This document shows positions 54,506-63,810 of a stretch of DNA of 64,000 bases, in pieces. The notes under the pieces are model-generated. The model was not told the DNA's origin. It ran no database searches and saw nothing but the letters and a program-made list of their open reading frames with translations. The stretch is from Devosia geojensis (GTDB lineage: Bacteria > Pseudomonadota > Alphaproteobacteria > Rhizobiales > Devosiaceae). Positions within the stretch are counted from its first letter, which is position 1. Each line of letters begins with the position of its first letter. The position numbers and the translations under genes are program-made. The stretch covers positions 38,254 through 102,253 of the forward strand of contig NZ_JZEX01000081.1 of the NCBI RefSeq assembly GCF_000969415.1, given 5' to 3'.

Positions 54506-54580
54506 GAGCGGCTCGCGGGAGCGTTGATTTTCCAAGGGCTCAACGCGAGGCCGGCGGCAAGCGTTCCTGTGGCCCCCTCG

Positions 54581-54684
54581 CACCTTCTCCCACGAGGGGA
54601 GAAGGGGCGGTGCCAAGCGCGAGTTCAGGTTCGCACCGAGCCGGTGGTTGTACCCCTTCCCTTCTCCCCTTGTGGGAGAAGGTG
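54581..54684. repeat. Intergenic inverted-repeat element, type 5
   Basis: Arms 54581-54605 and 54660-54684 are complementary over 24 of 25 bp (left opens CACCTTCTCCCACGAGGGGA; right closes CCCCTTGTGGGAGAAGGTG). It is the widespread CCTTCTCCC...GGGAGAAGG repeat of Rhizobiales. It lies upstream of ku, between ku and the terminator of the TRAP receptor gene. Confidence 0.78.
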
Positions 54685-54734
54685 GATCGCGCAAAGCGCG
54701 AGACGGATGAGGGGAGACAATCAGGCAAAAGCAG

Positions 54735-54760
54735 AAGGCCCGGCGTTCCTGCCGGGCCTT
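54735..54760 (-). terminator. Intrinsic terminator of the TRAP receptor gene
   Basis: Reading the minus strand, AAGGCCCGGC pairs with GCCGGGCCTT (54751-54760 and 54735-54744) around a six-base loop, then CTGCTTTTG follows. It starts about 20 bases after the stop of the TRAP receptor gene at 54781. Confidence 0.75.
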
Positions 54761-54780
54761 CCTCAGCATTTGCTCCCCGC

Positions 54781-55884
54781 CTACTCGAGCGTGAAGTACT
54801 GCTCGCGGGCGCGCAGGAAGAGCGAGTCCGTGCCGTCGGTCTTCTGGCGGACGATGTTGAGCGCCGAAACGAAGCTCTCGGCGGTCTTCTTGGTCAGCTC
54901 GTCGCCGCCCTCGCGGATTTCGGTCAACAGCTCCTTGGCAGCGGTGGCGCCTGCCTCGAGGATTTCCTCGGGGAACTGGCGCACCTGCACCTGGTGCTCA
55001 TTGACCAGCGATTGCAGCGCGCGCGGATCGTTGGCGGCGAAATCGGCGGCCACCGCGTCGTACTCGGCCTGGCAGACGTCCTTGACGATCGCCTGCACGT
55101 CGGCCGGAAGCGCGGTGAACTTAGCCTTGTCGACGACCAGCTCGGTGGCGAGACCCGGCTCGATGAAGCTCGGGAAATAGTAGTTCTTGGCGATCTGGTA
55201 GAAGCCGAGCGCCAGGTCGTTGTAGGGGCCGACGAACTCGGCCGCGTCGAGCGTGCCCGACTGCAGCGCGGCGAAGATTTCACCGGCCGCGAGGTTGGTC
55301 ACCGAAGCGCCGAGCTTGGCCCACACCTGTCCGCCGAGGCCCGGGGTGCGGAAACGCAGGCCCTGCACGTCGGCAACGCCCGTCAGCTCATTCTTGAACC
55401 AGCCGCCGGCTTGCGTGCCGGTGTCGCCCGAGAGGAACCCCTGCAGGCCGAACTGGTCGTAGATCTCGTCCCATATCTCCTGGCCGCCGAGATAGCGCAC
55501 CCAGCCGGTGAGCTCGCGGCTGGTCATGCCGTAGGGCACGCCCGTGAAGAACGACAGGCCCTGGCTCTTGTTCTGCCAGTAGTAGGCCGCGCCATGGCTC
55601 ATCTCGGCCGAGCCGTCGATGACGGCGTCGAGCGCCTGCAGGCCCGGCACCATCTCGCCGGCGGCAAAGACCTGGATGGTCAGCCGCCCGCCGGTCGCCG
55701 CGGTGATGCGGTCGGCAAGGCGCTGGGCGCCGACGCCGAGGCCCGGAAAGTTCTTCGGCCAGGTCGTCACCATGCGCCAGGTGGTGTTGCCCTGCGCGAT
55801 CGCAGGCGTCGCCAGCCCCGCGGTCGCCGCGGCAGCCCCGACCGCCGCCGTACCGGCGGACTTGAAGAATTCACGTCTCTTCAT
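54781..55884 (-). CDS. TRAP transporter substrate-binding protein (DctP family), Tat signal
   Basis: A 367-residue periplasmic receptor with a twin-arginine signal (MKRREFFKSAGTAAVGAAAA) and cleavage near AIAQ. The mature part begins TTWRMVTTWPKNFPGLGVGA, typical of the mannitol/chloroaromatic (TAXI-unlike) DctP group; FRTPGLGGQVWAKLGASVTN and EFVGPYNDLALGFYQIAKNY contain the substrate arginine and helix. The permease genes lie 2.3 kb away beyond a two-component system, all on the same strand as this gene. Confidence 0.9.
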   Translation of the reverse strand: MKRREFFKSAGTAAVGAAAATAGLATPAIAQGNTTWRMVTTWPKNFPGLGVGAQRLADRITAATGGRLTIQVFAAGEMVPGLQALDAVIDGSAEMSHGAAYYWQNKSQGLSFFTGVPYGMTSRELTGWVRYLGGQEIWDEIYDQFGLQGFLSGDTGTQAGGWFKNELTGVADVQGLRFRTPGLGGQVWAKLGASVTNLAAGEIFAALQSGTLDAAEFVGPYNDLALGFYQIAKNYYFPSFIEPGLATELVVDKAKFTALPADVQAIVKDVCQAEYDAVAADFAANDPRALQSLVNEHQVQVRQFPEEILEAGATAAKELLTEIREGGDELTKKTAESFVSALNIVRQKTDGTDSLFLRAREQYFTLE

Positions 55885-56109
55885 CGATATCCTCCCAAGG
55901 AACCCCCGGCGGATCGTTGTCCGCCGCGCGCAGCAGCGCCTCCCCGAGGCGACAATCGCGCGCGATTAGACAACAGCCAAGCCGTGTTCGTGTCCAGTTA
56001 TCGGGGTTGCGGCAGAGGCGAATTCCGTCGAAACCTACCCACAACTACGCAGAGCAGGTGCCGGAATCCGGTGCTAAGCTCTCGCTCCTGGGGAGGAGCC
56101 CGGACAGAA

Positions 56110-57486
56110 ATGAACCTAAGACAGCAGATCCTGGCGCTGGCGGTGCTGCCGCTGGTGCTCGCCATCCTTGCCATCACCGCGCTCGTCACGTTCCAATCGA
56201 CGCAGCTTGCCCGCGCCAGCATTTCGACCTTCGAGCGCAATCTCCTGCGCGCCAAGGAGAACGAGCTCCTCAACCTGACCAACATGGCGATCTCGGCGAT
56301 CGATGCGATCTACTCGGCCGCCGGGCCCGACGATGAGGCGGCCAAGGCGCGGGTGCAGGAAATCCTCTCGGCGCTCGACTACGGACCGGATGGCTATTTC
56401 TTCGTCTACGACTATGACGGGGTGAACATCGTCCATCCCCGCCAGGCGTTCCGCCACGGCCGGAACTGGATGGAGATGGAAGATCCGGACGGCAACCGCG
56501 TGATCTACAACCTCATCGAGCGGGCCAAGGAAGGCGGCGGGCTCCACCAATACAAGTGGGAAAAGCCCTCGGCCGGCACCATCGCCGACAAGCTCTCCTT
56601 CGCCGTCGGCCTCGACAAGTGGCGCTGGATGCTGGGCACCGGCGTCTATCTCGACGACGTCTTCGCCCAGACCGCCGCCGCCGAGGCGGATCTGCGCTCG
56701 CACATCAACACCACCTTCATCATCGTCGCGGCGATCACCGTGCCCATCGTCTTCGGCGTCTTTCTCGCCAGCTTCATGCTGACGCTGCGCGAGCGGCGGC
56801 TGGCCGACACCAAGCTCAAGGCGCTGACGCAGCGCGTCATCGACGCGCAGGAGGAGGAGCGCGCCCGTATCGCGCGCGAGCTGCACGACGGCATCTCGCA
56901 GTCCATGGTCGCGGCGCGCTATGCGCTCGATCTCGCCGGCGCCAAGGTCCGCGCCGGGGCGGCAGACGCGCCCGCGGTCATCGAGCGTGGAGCGCAGGGG
57001 CTCAATGCCGCGATCAAGGAAGTCCGGCGAATCTCCCACGACCTGCGCCCCGGCGTGCTCGACGACCTGGGCCTCAGCTCGGCTCTCGAAGCGCTGACCA
57101 ACAGCTTCGCCGAGCGCACGGGGATCGTCGTCGAGCTGCAATCGGTCGCGTTCAAGAACCTGCTGCTGCCCGAGGCCAAGACAGCTCTCTACCGCGTCGC
57201 CCAGGAAGCGCTGACCAACATCGAGCGCCACGCCAACGCCACGCGTGTGCGCATCGCCGTTTCCAGCGGCAGGAACGGCGCACAGCTGCTCATCGAGGAC
57301 GATGGACGCGGCTTCGACGATGCGGCGCGCACGCAGGGCGGCCTCGGCCTGCGCAACATGCAGGAGCGCATGGAGCATTTCGGCGGCTCGCTGGAGGTCA
57401 GGTCCACCCGCGCCGGCACGACGCTGAAGGCTCGCCTGCCCAAATCCACGTACATTACCCAGTCGCCGGAGCTGCAGCCGGCATGA
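56110..57486 (+). CDS. NarL-type sensor histidine kinase with Cache domain
   Basis: A 458-residue kinase. A first membrane span (LALAVLPLVLAILAITALVT), a periplasmic single-Cache domain (about 35-195; YGPDGYFFVYDYDGVNIVHP is its hallmark), a second span (about 203-222), then the HisKA_3 phospho-acceptor H259 in RIARELHDGISQSM and the HATPase N-box and G-boxes (NIERHANATRVRIAV, DDGRGFDD, GLGLRNMQERM). The Cache domain may sense the TRAP substrate. It overlaps the regulator gene by four bases. Confidence 0.9.
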   Translation: MNLRQQILALAVLPLVLAILAITALVTFQSTQLARASISTFERNLLRAKENELLNLTNMAISAIDAIYSAAGPDDEAAKARVQEILSALDYGPDGYFFVYDYDGVNIVHPRQAFRHGRNWMEMEDPDGNRVIYNLIERAKEGGGLHQYKWEKPSAGTIADKLSFAVGLDKWRWMLGTGVYLDDVFAQTAAAEADLRSHINTTFIIVAAITVPIVFGVFLASFMLTLRERRLADTKLKALTQRVIDAQEEERARIARELHDGISQSMVAARYALDLAGAKVRAGAADAPAVIERGAQGLNAAIKEVRRISHDLRPGVLDDLGLSSALEALTNSFAERTGIVVELQSVAFKNLLLPEAKTALYRVAQEALTNIERHANATRVRIAVSSGRNGAQLLIEDDGRGFDDAARTQGGLGLRNMQERMEHFGGSLEVRSTRAGTTLKARLPKSTYITQSPELQPA

Positions 57487-58124
57487 GCGACCCCATCCGC
57501 GTGCTCATCTGCGACGACCATCCGCTGGTGCTGGAGGGCATCCGCTCGGTGCTCGAGACCTACGGGCATATCCAGGTCGTGGGCGCCGTTGGCTCAGCGG
57601 AGGCGGCGCTGGCGCTGGCGCAAACGACGGCGCCCGACGTGGTGATGCTCGACATCAACATGCCCCAGCTCAGCGGGCTCGACGCCGTCGAGCTCTTCCG
57701 CGAACGGCTCCCGAACGCGCGCCTGCTGATGCTCTCCATGCACGACAGCCGCGAATACATCTCGACGGCGGTGATGTACGGGGCTTCCGGCTACATCCTC
57801 AAGGACGTCTCGACCGGCGAGATCGTCTCGGCCATCGAGACGGTGGCGGCGGGGGGCAGCTATTTCTCCTCGGGCGTTGCCGACGTGCTGCTCCAGCGCC
57901 GCGGCAGGAACGATGCGGCGATGCCGCTGACCACCCGCGAGCAGGCGGTACTCCTTCTTCTGGCACGCGGCAAATCCAACAAGGATGTCGCGGTCGAGCT
58001 CGACATTTCCGTGCGCACCGTCGAGACGCACCGCAAGAACATCAAGAAGAAGCTCGGCATCGCCACGACCGCGGGCCTGACGCGCTACGTGATCGACAAC
58101 GGGCTGATCGGCGCGGGGGAATAG
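57483..58124 (+). CDS. NarL/LuxR-type response regulator
   Basis: A 213-residue regulator. The receiver domain has D11-D12 and the phospho-acceptor D57 (VVMLDINMPQLSG), with the switch Thr/Ser (LSMHDS) and Lys (LKDVS) present. The C-terminal GerE HTH is LTTREQAVLLLLARGKSNKD then SVRTVETHRKNIKKKLGI. Partner of the overlapping kinase. Its place between the TRAP receptor and permease genes suggests it controls both flanking operons. Confidence 0.92.
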   Translation: MSDPIRVLICDDHPLVLEGIRSVLETYGHIQVVGAVGSAEAALALAQTTAPDVVMLDINMPQLSGLDAVELFRERLPNARLLMLSMHDSREYISTAVMYGASGYILKDVSTGEIVSAIETVAAGGSYFSSGVADVLLQRRGRNDAAMPLTTREQAVLLLLARGKSNKDVAVELDISVRTVETHRKNIKKKLGIATTAGLTRYVIDNGLIGAGE

Positions 58125-58139
58125 CCGCGCCGGTCAATG

Positions 58140-59528
58140 TCAGTACAGCACGCCCGGCAGCCAGGTGATGAGCTGCGGGAAGACGAACAGCGCCAGAAGC
58201 GCCACGACCTGCAGGATCACGAACGGGATCACCCCGCGATAGATCATGCCCGTCGAGACGCGCGGCGGGGCGACTCCGCGCAGGTAGAAGAGCGCGAAGC
58301 CGAAGGGCGGGGTCAGGAAGCTCGTCTGCAGGTTGACGCCCACCATCACGCCCAGCCAGATCGGATCGAGCCCGAGGGTCAGCAGCACCGGCGCCGTGAT
58401 CGGGATCACGATGAAGATGATCTCGAAGGTGTCGAGGATGAACCCGAGGATGAACATTATGAACATGACGATGATCGCCGCGCCGATGGCGCCGCCCGGC
58501 ATCGAGGCGAGGAACTCGTGCACCAGGTTGTCGCCGCCCATCATGCGGAAGACGACCGAGAAGACCGCCGCCCCGAAGAGGATGATGAAGACCATCGAGG
58601 TGATCGTCGCCGTCGAGATCACCACCGCGTGCAGGATGCGCAGGCTGATGCGGCGGCGGAGCGCGGCGAGGATCAGTGCGCCCACCGATCCCACGGAGGC
58701 CGCCTCCGTCGGCGTTGCGATGCCGCCGAGGATCGAGCCCAGCACCGCAACGATCAGCAGCAGCGGCGGAATGAGGGCGACGACCACCTCGCGCAGGAGG
58801 TGCTGGCGCTCTTCGGCCGGAACAGGTGTCGCCGGACACGATTTTGGATCGGTCACCGCCTTGAAGACGACGAAGAGGATATAGAGGACGACCAGCACCA
58901 GCCCCGGCAGGATCGCGCCGGCAAACAGCGCTCCGACGGAGACCGGTTCGGGCGCGAAATTGCCCTTGGCCATCTGCACCTGCTGGTTGATGCCCGCGAG
59001 CATGTCGCCCATGAAGATCAGCACCGTCGAAGGTGGGATGATCTGGCCGAGCGTCCCCGAGGCGGCGATGACGCCGGTCGCGAGCTCGGGCTTGTAGCCG
59101 GCGCGCAGCATGGCGGGCAGCGAGATGAGCCCCATGGTGACGACCGTGGCCCCGACGACCCCGGTCGAGGCGGCGAGCAGAGCCCCCACCACCACGACCG
59201 AGATGCCGAGGCCGCCGCGCAGGTTGCCGAAGAGCTTGCCCATGGTCAAAAGCAGCTGCTCGGCGATGCCAGAGCGCTCCAGCGTCACGCCCATGAAGAT
59301 GAAGAGCGGCACGGCGACCAGCACTTCGTTGATCATCAGGCCGATGTAGCGCGGCGCCAGCGAGCCGAAATTCGACGGGTCGAAGACGCCCAGCCACCAG
59401 CCGACGAGCCCGAAGATCAGCGCCGTGCCGGCGAGCGAGAAGGCGACGGGAAAGCCGATGAGCAGCACTCCGATGACGCCGACGAACATGAGGGCGGAGA
59501 GGATTTCTCCAAGAAGCACGGGATCCAT
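58140..59528 (-). CDS. dctM: TRAP transporter large permease (DctM)
   Basis: A 462-residue permease with about 12 spans. DctM markers are LTMGKLFGNLRGGLGISVVV, VGALLAASTGVVGATVVTMG, SGTLGQIIPPSTVLIFMGDM and NLQTSFLTPPFGFALFYLRG. An extra hydrophilic region (about 225-270) fits the long mannitol/chloroaromatic type. It forms the sodium-driven channel with DctQ, encoded just upstream with a one-base overlap. Confidence 0.92.
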   Translation of the reverse strand: MDPVLLGEILSALMFVGVIGVLLIGFPVAFSLAGTALIFGLVGWWLGVFDPSNFGSLAPRYIGLMINEVLVAVPLFIFMGVTLERSGIAEQLLLTMGKLFGNLRGGLGISVVVVGALLAASTGVVGATVVTMGLISLPAMLRAGYKPELATGVIAASGTLGQIIPPSTVLIFMGDMLAGINQQVQMAKGNFAPEPVSVGALFAGAILPGLVLVVLYILFVVFKAVTDPKSCPATPVPAEERQHLLREVVVALIPPLLLIVAVLGSILGGIATPTEAASVGSVGALILAALRRRISLRILHAVVISTATITSMVFIILFGAAVFSVVFRMMGGDNLVHEFLASMPGGAIGAAIIVMFIMFILGFILDTFEIIFIVIPITAPVLLTLGLDPIWLGVMVGVNLQTSFLTPPFGFALFYLRGVAPPRVSTGMIYRGVIPFVILQVVALLALFVFPQLITWLPGVLY

Positions 59529-60103
59529 CAGTGGGCTCCCTCGGCGGGCAGTTCGCTTTCCTCTCGCGGATAGCGCAGACGCTCGGGCAGCAGGTCCTCC
59601 CGGCCCGCGAGCACCAGGATCGAGCGCGCCGCGATGGCGAGGCCCTGCAACGAAACCAGCCCGGCAAAGACGAGGATGAAGCTCTTGAGGACGAAGAGGC
59701 CCGGCATGCCGCCGATGTTGCCGGAGCCCTCGCGCAGGCCCCAGGAGCGCGCGACGTTCACCCAACCATAGGTCGCAACGATGTACATGAACGGTAAGAG
59801 GAACACGACGACGCCGAAGAGGTCGGCGATCGCTTTCCGGCGCACCGGCCAGGGCCGATAGAAGATATCGACCCGCACGTGGTCGTTGCGCAGCAGCGCG
59901 AACCCGGCGACGCCGGTGAACATGGCGCCCGCGACCCAGACGTAGAGGTCCTGCATCCAGAGGACCGAGGTGTGGAAGAAATAGCGCTGCACCACCACGG
60001 TGAAGCAGACCAGGACACAAACCAGCGCCAGCCAGGACAAGACCTGCCCGACGACCCAGTTCAATCCGCCGACGAGGCGGATGAACCCAGCGAGCACATG
60101 CAT
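59528..60103 (-). CDS. dctQ: TRAP transporter small permease (DctQ)
   Basis: A 191-residue four-span protein of the DctQ family. VQRYFFHTSVLWMQDLYVWV, then AGAMFTGVAGFALLRNDHVR and VDIFY carry the family's W-x-[EQ]-[DE]...R-x-x-x-H-V-R-V-D motif. It anchors the large subunit. The one-base overlap with dctM (ATGGA at the junction) supports co-translation. Its promoter faces the LuxR gene end. Confidence 0.9.
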   Translation of the reverse strand: MHVLAGFIRLVGGLNWVVGQVLSWLALVCVLVCFTVVVQRYFFHTSVLWMQDLYVWVAGAMFTGVAGFALLRNDHVRVDIFYRPWPVRRKAIADLFGVVVFLLPFMYIVATYGWVNVARSWGLREGSGNIGGMPGLFVLKSFILVFAGLVSLQGLAIAARSILVLAGREDLLPERLRYPREESELPAEGAH

Positions 60104-60245
60104 TTGCCGATACCTCCCCCCGCTTCTTCTTCTGATTGCGGGTACTGGACGGATAGGTCAAATGCGGTACGGCGCGCAACCGCCGTTTCCGGCGGGCAAG
60201 GGCCTTTTCGCCCGGACCCCGTAGAAGTGGGTAGGCGCGGTAAGC

Positions 60246-61397
60246 TTAAGGCGCAACCGGCAGCGTGAGCGAGGCGGCGAGCGCCACCAGCTCCGACTGC
60301 CTGTGGGTGCCGGTCTTGGCGAAGATGTGCTGGAGGTGCGTCTTGACCGTGCTCTCACGCACGCCGAGGAGCCCGGCCGTTTCGGCGTTCGAGCGCCCGG
60401 CAAGCACGTGCTCCAGGATCGCGACCTCGCCGCCCGTCAGCCCGAAGAGCGCGGCGAACGTGCCGTGCGGGTTGAGCGGATGGGAGGGGGTCGCCGGGGC
60501 GACGAAGACGGCGGCGACGGCTCGCGGCGCCAGCCCCGTGCGCGCCTCGCCATAGTGCAGCGGCAGCACGTGCAGAACGCTCGCGACCGCATGCTCCTTT
60601 CGGATCGGGATCCCGAACGCCCGTTCGGCCATCGCGCTCTCGTTGCGCTGCGCCTGCGCCACCGCCTCGGCGAGCGCCGCCATGGCCGGACCGGTGCGCA
60701 CCTGCAGGCGCCCGCCGGCCGACTGGATCGGATTGCCGGCCGCAAACAGCGCCTCGGCCGCCCGGTTGGCATGGACGATGCGCAGGTCCGCATCGACGAG
60801 GACGATGGCCGCCGTCACCCGGTCGAGCACCGCCTCCAGCGTCGTCGCGGTCATCGCGCGGATGTCCATCAGCCGGCTGATGGCGACGGAACGCTGGACA
60901 TGGGGGATGAAGAGGAGCGCGTTGTCGACATCGTCCTGGGTGACGAGCCCCATGCTCCTGTGCCGGCCCATGCCGATCGAGCCGAGGGTCGTTGCGTCGC
61001 GCGCGACCATGAACGCCATGCCGTCGTCGAGTCCCTGCGGCCCGCCCCATTCGGCGTAGTAACGGTTCTGCCTCCAGGTTCGCGAGTCGCGGATCCATGA
61101 GTGGACCTGCGGCTCCTCGATCGGATAGCGCATGATGCGCTCGATGCCGCCCCACTGCTCGAGCATGTCAGGCCCGTATTTGGGCATCAGCGCCAGCCAC
61201 TCGTCCGGCACGCCGCTCGAGACGTTGAGCAGCAGGTCGCCCGAGGGCAGCGCATTGAGGCCGAGGGCGGCATTGGCGAACCCAAGGACCTCGTGCAGCG
61301 CCTGCAGCGCCTTCGTCCAGCCGCCCGGATCGATCGCGCAGTCATAGATCATCGCGATCACATCGGAGACCCGCTGGGCGGCGAGCGTGGCGGTCAT
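60246..61397 (-). CDS. LuxR-family regulator with PAS-like sensor region
   Basis: A 383-residue regulator from the ATG at 61397. The C-terminal GerE HTH is complete (LTGGEVAILEHVLAGRSNAE then VRESTVKTHLQHIFAKTGTH). A PAS-like stretch lies at about 195-235 (AAIVLVDADLRIVHANRAAE). The N-terminal 190 residues have no recognised domain; there is no autoinducer domain. It is divergent from the autotransporter gene, with about 170 bp between starts, and may regulate it or the TRAP genes. Confidence 0.86.
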   Translation of the reverse strand: MTATLAAQRVSDVIAMIYDCAIDPGGWTKALQALHEVLGFANAALGLNALPSGDLLLNVSSGVPDEWLALMPKYGPDMLEQWGGIERIMRYPIEEPQVHSWIRDSRTWRQNRYYAEWGGPQGLDDGMAFMVARDATTLGSIGMGRHRSMGLVTQDDVDNALLFIPHVQRSVAISRLMDIRAMTATTLEAVLDRVTAAIVLVDADLRIVHANRAAEALFAAGNPIQSAGGRLQVRTGPAMAALAEAVAQAQRNESAMAERAFGIPIRKEHAVASVLHVLPLHYGEARTGLAPRAVAAVFVAPATPSHPLNPHGTFAALFGLTGGEVAILEHVLAGRSNAETAGLLGVRESTVKTHLQHIFAKTGTHRQSELVALAASLTLPVAP

Positions 61398-61565
61398 GAT
61401 CGGCTTCCTCGGTCCGGCGTGTGGCCATATCGCGACACCATACGACAATATCCGAGAAAACCCGCCAGGCATCATCCGTTTGGTGGATGCGCTGCATGCG
61501 TGGGGGCCCGTAGCGTGCCGGGGCAATGCGAGTCCGCGGCCGGGGATGCCGGGAGCGCTGGTTGC

Positions 61566-63023
61566 ATGGGGGCGATTACGATGTGGGGATTGAAGAAAGC
61601 CGGCGCGGGGATTTGGCTGGTGGCGCTGGTGGTGTCGATGGGTTTGTCGGTGGTGCCCGAGGCACAGGCCCAAGCGTGCGCCAACACAGGTCCAGGTTCG
61701 CTCTCACTTGTTTGTGGAGACGGCGCGACAACAGGAGGTAGCGCTGCCTCCACAGCAATCGGTTCTCTCAGCAATTCCACGGCAACCTTCAGCGTAGCGG
61801 TTGGTGCCGTTGCTAAGGCGACAAATACTGAAGCCACCGCCGTCGGAGCCGGAACAGAGGCATCCGGCTCTTCCAGTACTGCCGTAGGGGGAAGGTATGA
61901 CCTGGATGGCAGTACCCTCGTCACCCCGGACGAAGTGACATTTGCAAGCGAGACCGGGGCCTCTGCTTTTGGCGCGGCGGCACAGGCGACCGAACAATTC
62001 GCCACTGCCCTCGGCACCGCTGCCACCGCCCGGGGGATAGGCAGCACGGCCACGGGTTTCACTAGCATTGCCGCGGGCGTCGGGAGTTCGGCCCTCGGGT
62101 CCGCGAGTTTGGCGCTCGGCGACTACAGTTCGGCCCTCGGCGGCCTCGCCTACGCCGGAGCCCACTACGCGACCGCGGCCGGCACCTACAGTGCTGCAAC
62201 CGGCGACGAGGCGGCGGCGTTCGGAGCGCAAGCCTGGGCAACGGCCTACCGCGCCACTGCAATCGGCACCGCGAGTCGCGCTCATGGCGAAACGAGCTTT
62301 GCCGGCGGCTACGACAGCTATGCCAGCGGCGACAGCTCCGTTGCGCTCGGCAACAGGTCGGCGGCCACCGCAGACGGAGCCATCGCCATCGGTGCCGGCT
62401 CCCAGGCCTCGGGCGTCAACGCCATCGCGATCGGCACCAATGCCGTGGCCACCGGCTCGGTCGCCGTCGGCAACGGCGCCATGGCCGGCAGCGGCGGGGC
62501 GGCTTTCGGCGACGGAACGGCGGCGACCGGGACCGACAGCACGGCTGTCGGTCCCAATGCCGTTGCGACTCACGCCAACGCCGTCGCCATCGGCGCCCAT
62601 TCGGTGACCGGCGCCGACAATACCGTCTCGGTTGGCAGCGCCGGCAACGAGCGGCGCATCACCAATGTCGCGCCGGGCGTCGCCCCGACCGACGCGGCGA
62701 CCGTCGGGCAAGTCAACGGCGCCGTCGCCGGCGTCAACGATGCGATCGCCGACATGAGCGGCCAGATCAGCGGAATTCACGAGTCCATCTCCGATCTCAC
62801 CGGCGGCATCGCCGCCGTCGCGGCGCAGGCCCCAGTGATCATGCCGTCGGCGCCTGGCAAGACGACGCTCTCGCTCAACACGGCCTATTACCGCAGCACG
62901 CTCGGCATCGGCGTCGGCGTCGCCCATCGCCTTGACCTGCCGAGCCCCACGGTCGTCTACGGCTCGTGGAGCAATGGCGGCGGCGAGAACGTGGTGCGCG
63001 CCGGCGTCTCGACCGAGTTCTAG
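61566..63023 (+). CDS. Trimeric autotransporter adhesin (YadA-like)
   Basis: A 485-residue protein; the ATG at 61581 is an alternative. A Sec signal (GIWLVALVVSMGLSVVPEAQ, cleavage near AQA) is followed by about 300 residues of YadA-head repeats of about 14 residues with a G-x-x-A-x-A-x-G-x-x-[AS] pattern (SSVALGNRSAATADGAIAIG is a clear example). The neck RRITNVAPGVAPTDAATVGQ leads to a short coiled coil and the YadA anchor, ending VRAGVSTEF with the C-terminal Phe. It should form a trimeric surface adhesin. Confidence 0.9.
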   Translation: MGAITMWGLKKAGAGIWLVALVVSMGLSVVPEAQAQACANTGPGSLSLVCGDGATTGGSAASTAIGSLSNSTATFSVAVGAVAKATNTEATAVGAGTEASGSSSTAVGGRYDLDGSTLVTPDEVTFASETGASAFGAAAQATEQFATALGTAATARGIGSTATGFTSIAAGVGSSALGSASLALGDYSSALGGLAYAGAHYATAAGTYSAATGDEAAAFGAQAWATAYRATAIGTASRAHGETSFAGGYDSYASGDSSVALGNRSAATADGAIAIGAGSQASGVNAIAIGTNAVATGSVAVGNGAMAGSGGAAFGDGTAATGTDSTAVGPNAVATHANAVAIGAHSVTGADNTVSVGSAGNERRITNVAPGVAPTDAATVGQVNGAVAGVNDAIADMSGQISGIHESISDLTGGIAAVAAQAPVIMPSAPGKTTLSLNTAYYRSTLGIGVGVAHRLDLPSPTVVYGSWSNGGGENVVRAGVSTEF

Positions 63024-63026
63024 GCG

Positions 63027-63320
63027 ATGAAGTTCCGGTTCCTGGCCGGGGCGCTGGCGGGCATGTTCGTCATGCCTGCCAGCGCCCAACAGTCGGATTG
63101 GGAGACCATGCCGCGCATGGAGCTCGAGTGGCAGTATGCCGGGCCGCTGCGCGACACCGTGATCCAGCGCTGGCGCGATCCGGTGGGCGGAGTGGTCTGC
63201 TACATCTACCTGCCGGTCATCGCCTCGCATTCGCCGCCGATGTCCAACGGCTTCGTGCAATACGGCCCCAACGGCATCGGCAGCATCAGTTGCCTTGCTG
63301 CGGCCAAGGCGGAAGATTGA
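63027..63320 (+). CDS. Small secreted protein encoded next to the autotransporter
   Basis: A 97-residue protein with a Sec signal (MKFRFLAGALAGMFVMPASA, then QQSDW). The mature part has two cysteines (VVCYIYLP and GSISCLAAA) that may form a disulfide, and the stretch ELEWQYAGPLRDTVIQRWRD. It starts three bases after the autotransporter stop, so it is co-transcribed. I do not recognise a characterised family; a periplasmic helper or a surface-associated protein are possible roles. Confidence 0.7.
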   Translation: MKFRFLAGALAGMFVMPASAQQSDWETMPRMELEWQYAGPLRDTVIQRWRDPVGGVVCYIYLPVIASHSPPMSNGFVQYGPNGIGSISCLAAAKAED

Positions 63321-63432
63321 GTCCCGCGCCTGAGGCAAGTGCGCCAACTCCTTGACCCTCCTCGCGAACCGCGACTTATCCCCTCCGCTCCGGCTGCGCC
63401 TATCCTTTGCCGTTTCAACACGGAGAACTGCA

Positions 63433-63810
63433 ATGGATAGACCCTCGGCCCGCATCACCGGTCTTTTCGAGACCGTCGCTCCCCAGGTCCACCTGCTCCT
63501 CGAGCAATGGCTCGACAACGCGCCACGCAAGGAGCCGGTCTCGCCCGCCACCGTCACGGGCATCAACAGGCTGCTGGCGGCCGTGCGCAAGATCGTCTCG
63601 CGCGAGCCTTCCGTCCCGTTCATCGCCGGCCTTGCCCCTGGCAAGTCCGCTCTGCCCGGCGAGATCTTCGTCGCCCTGCTCAAGGCCGACATCGCCCTCG
63701 CAACCTTCGCGCGCCGCCACAGCACTGTCATCAACCGCGAACGCGTCTGGACCCGCCGCCACGGCGACCGCTGCCCCTATTGCGGGTCGATGGAGACGAT
63801 CGGAGACTAA
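63433..63810 (+). CDS. Hypothetical protein with C-terminal CPYC zinc knuckle-like motif
   Basis: A 125-residue protein from the ATG at 63433 (CGGAGAACTGCA upstream). It is mostly helical and basic; the end GDRCPYCGSMETIGD contains a single CxxC, and a His-rich RRHSTVINRERVWTRRHGDR precedes it, so a metal site is possible. No family is recognised. It is separated from the secreted protein gene by 112 bp. Confidence 0.6.
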   Translation: MDRPSARITGLFETVAPQVHLLLEQWLDNAPRKEPVSPATVTGINRLLAAVRKIVSREPSVPFIAGLAPGKSALPGEIFVALLKADIALATFARRHSTVINRERVWTRRHGDRCPYCGSMETIGD

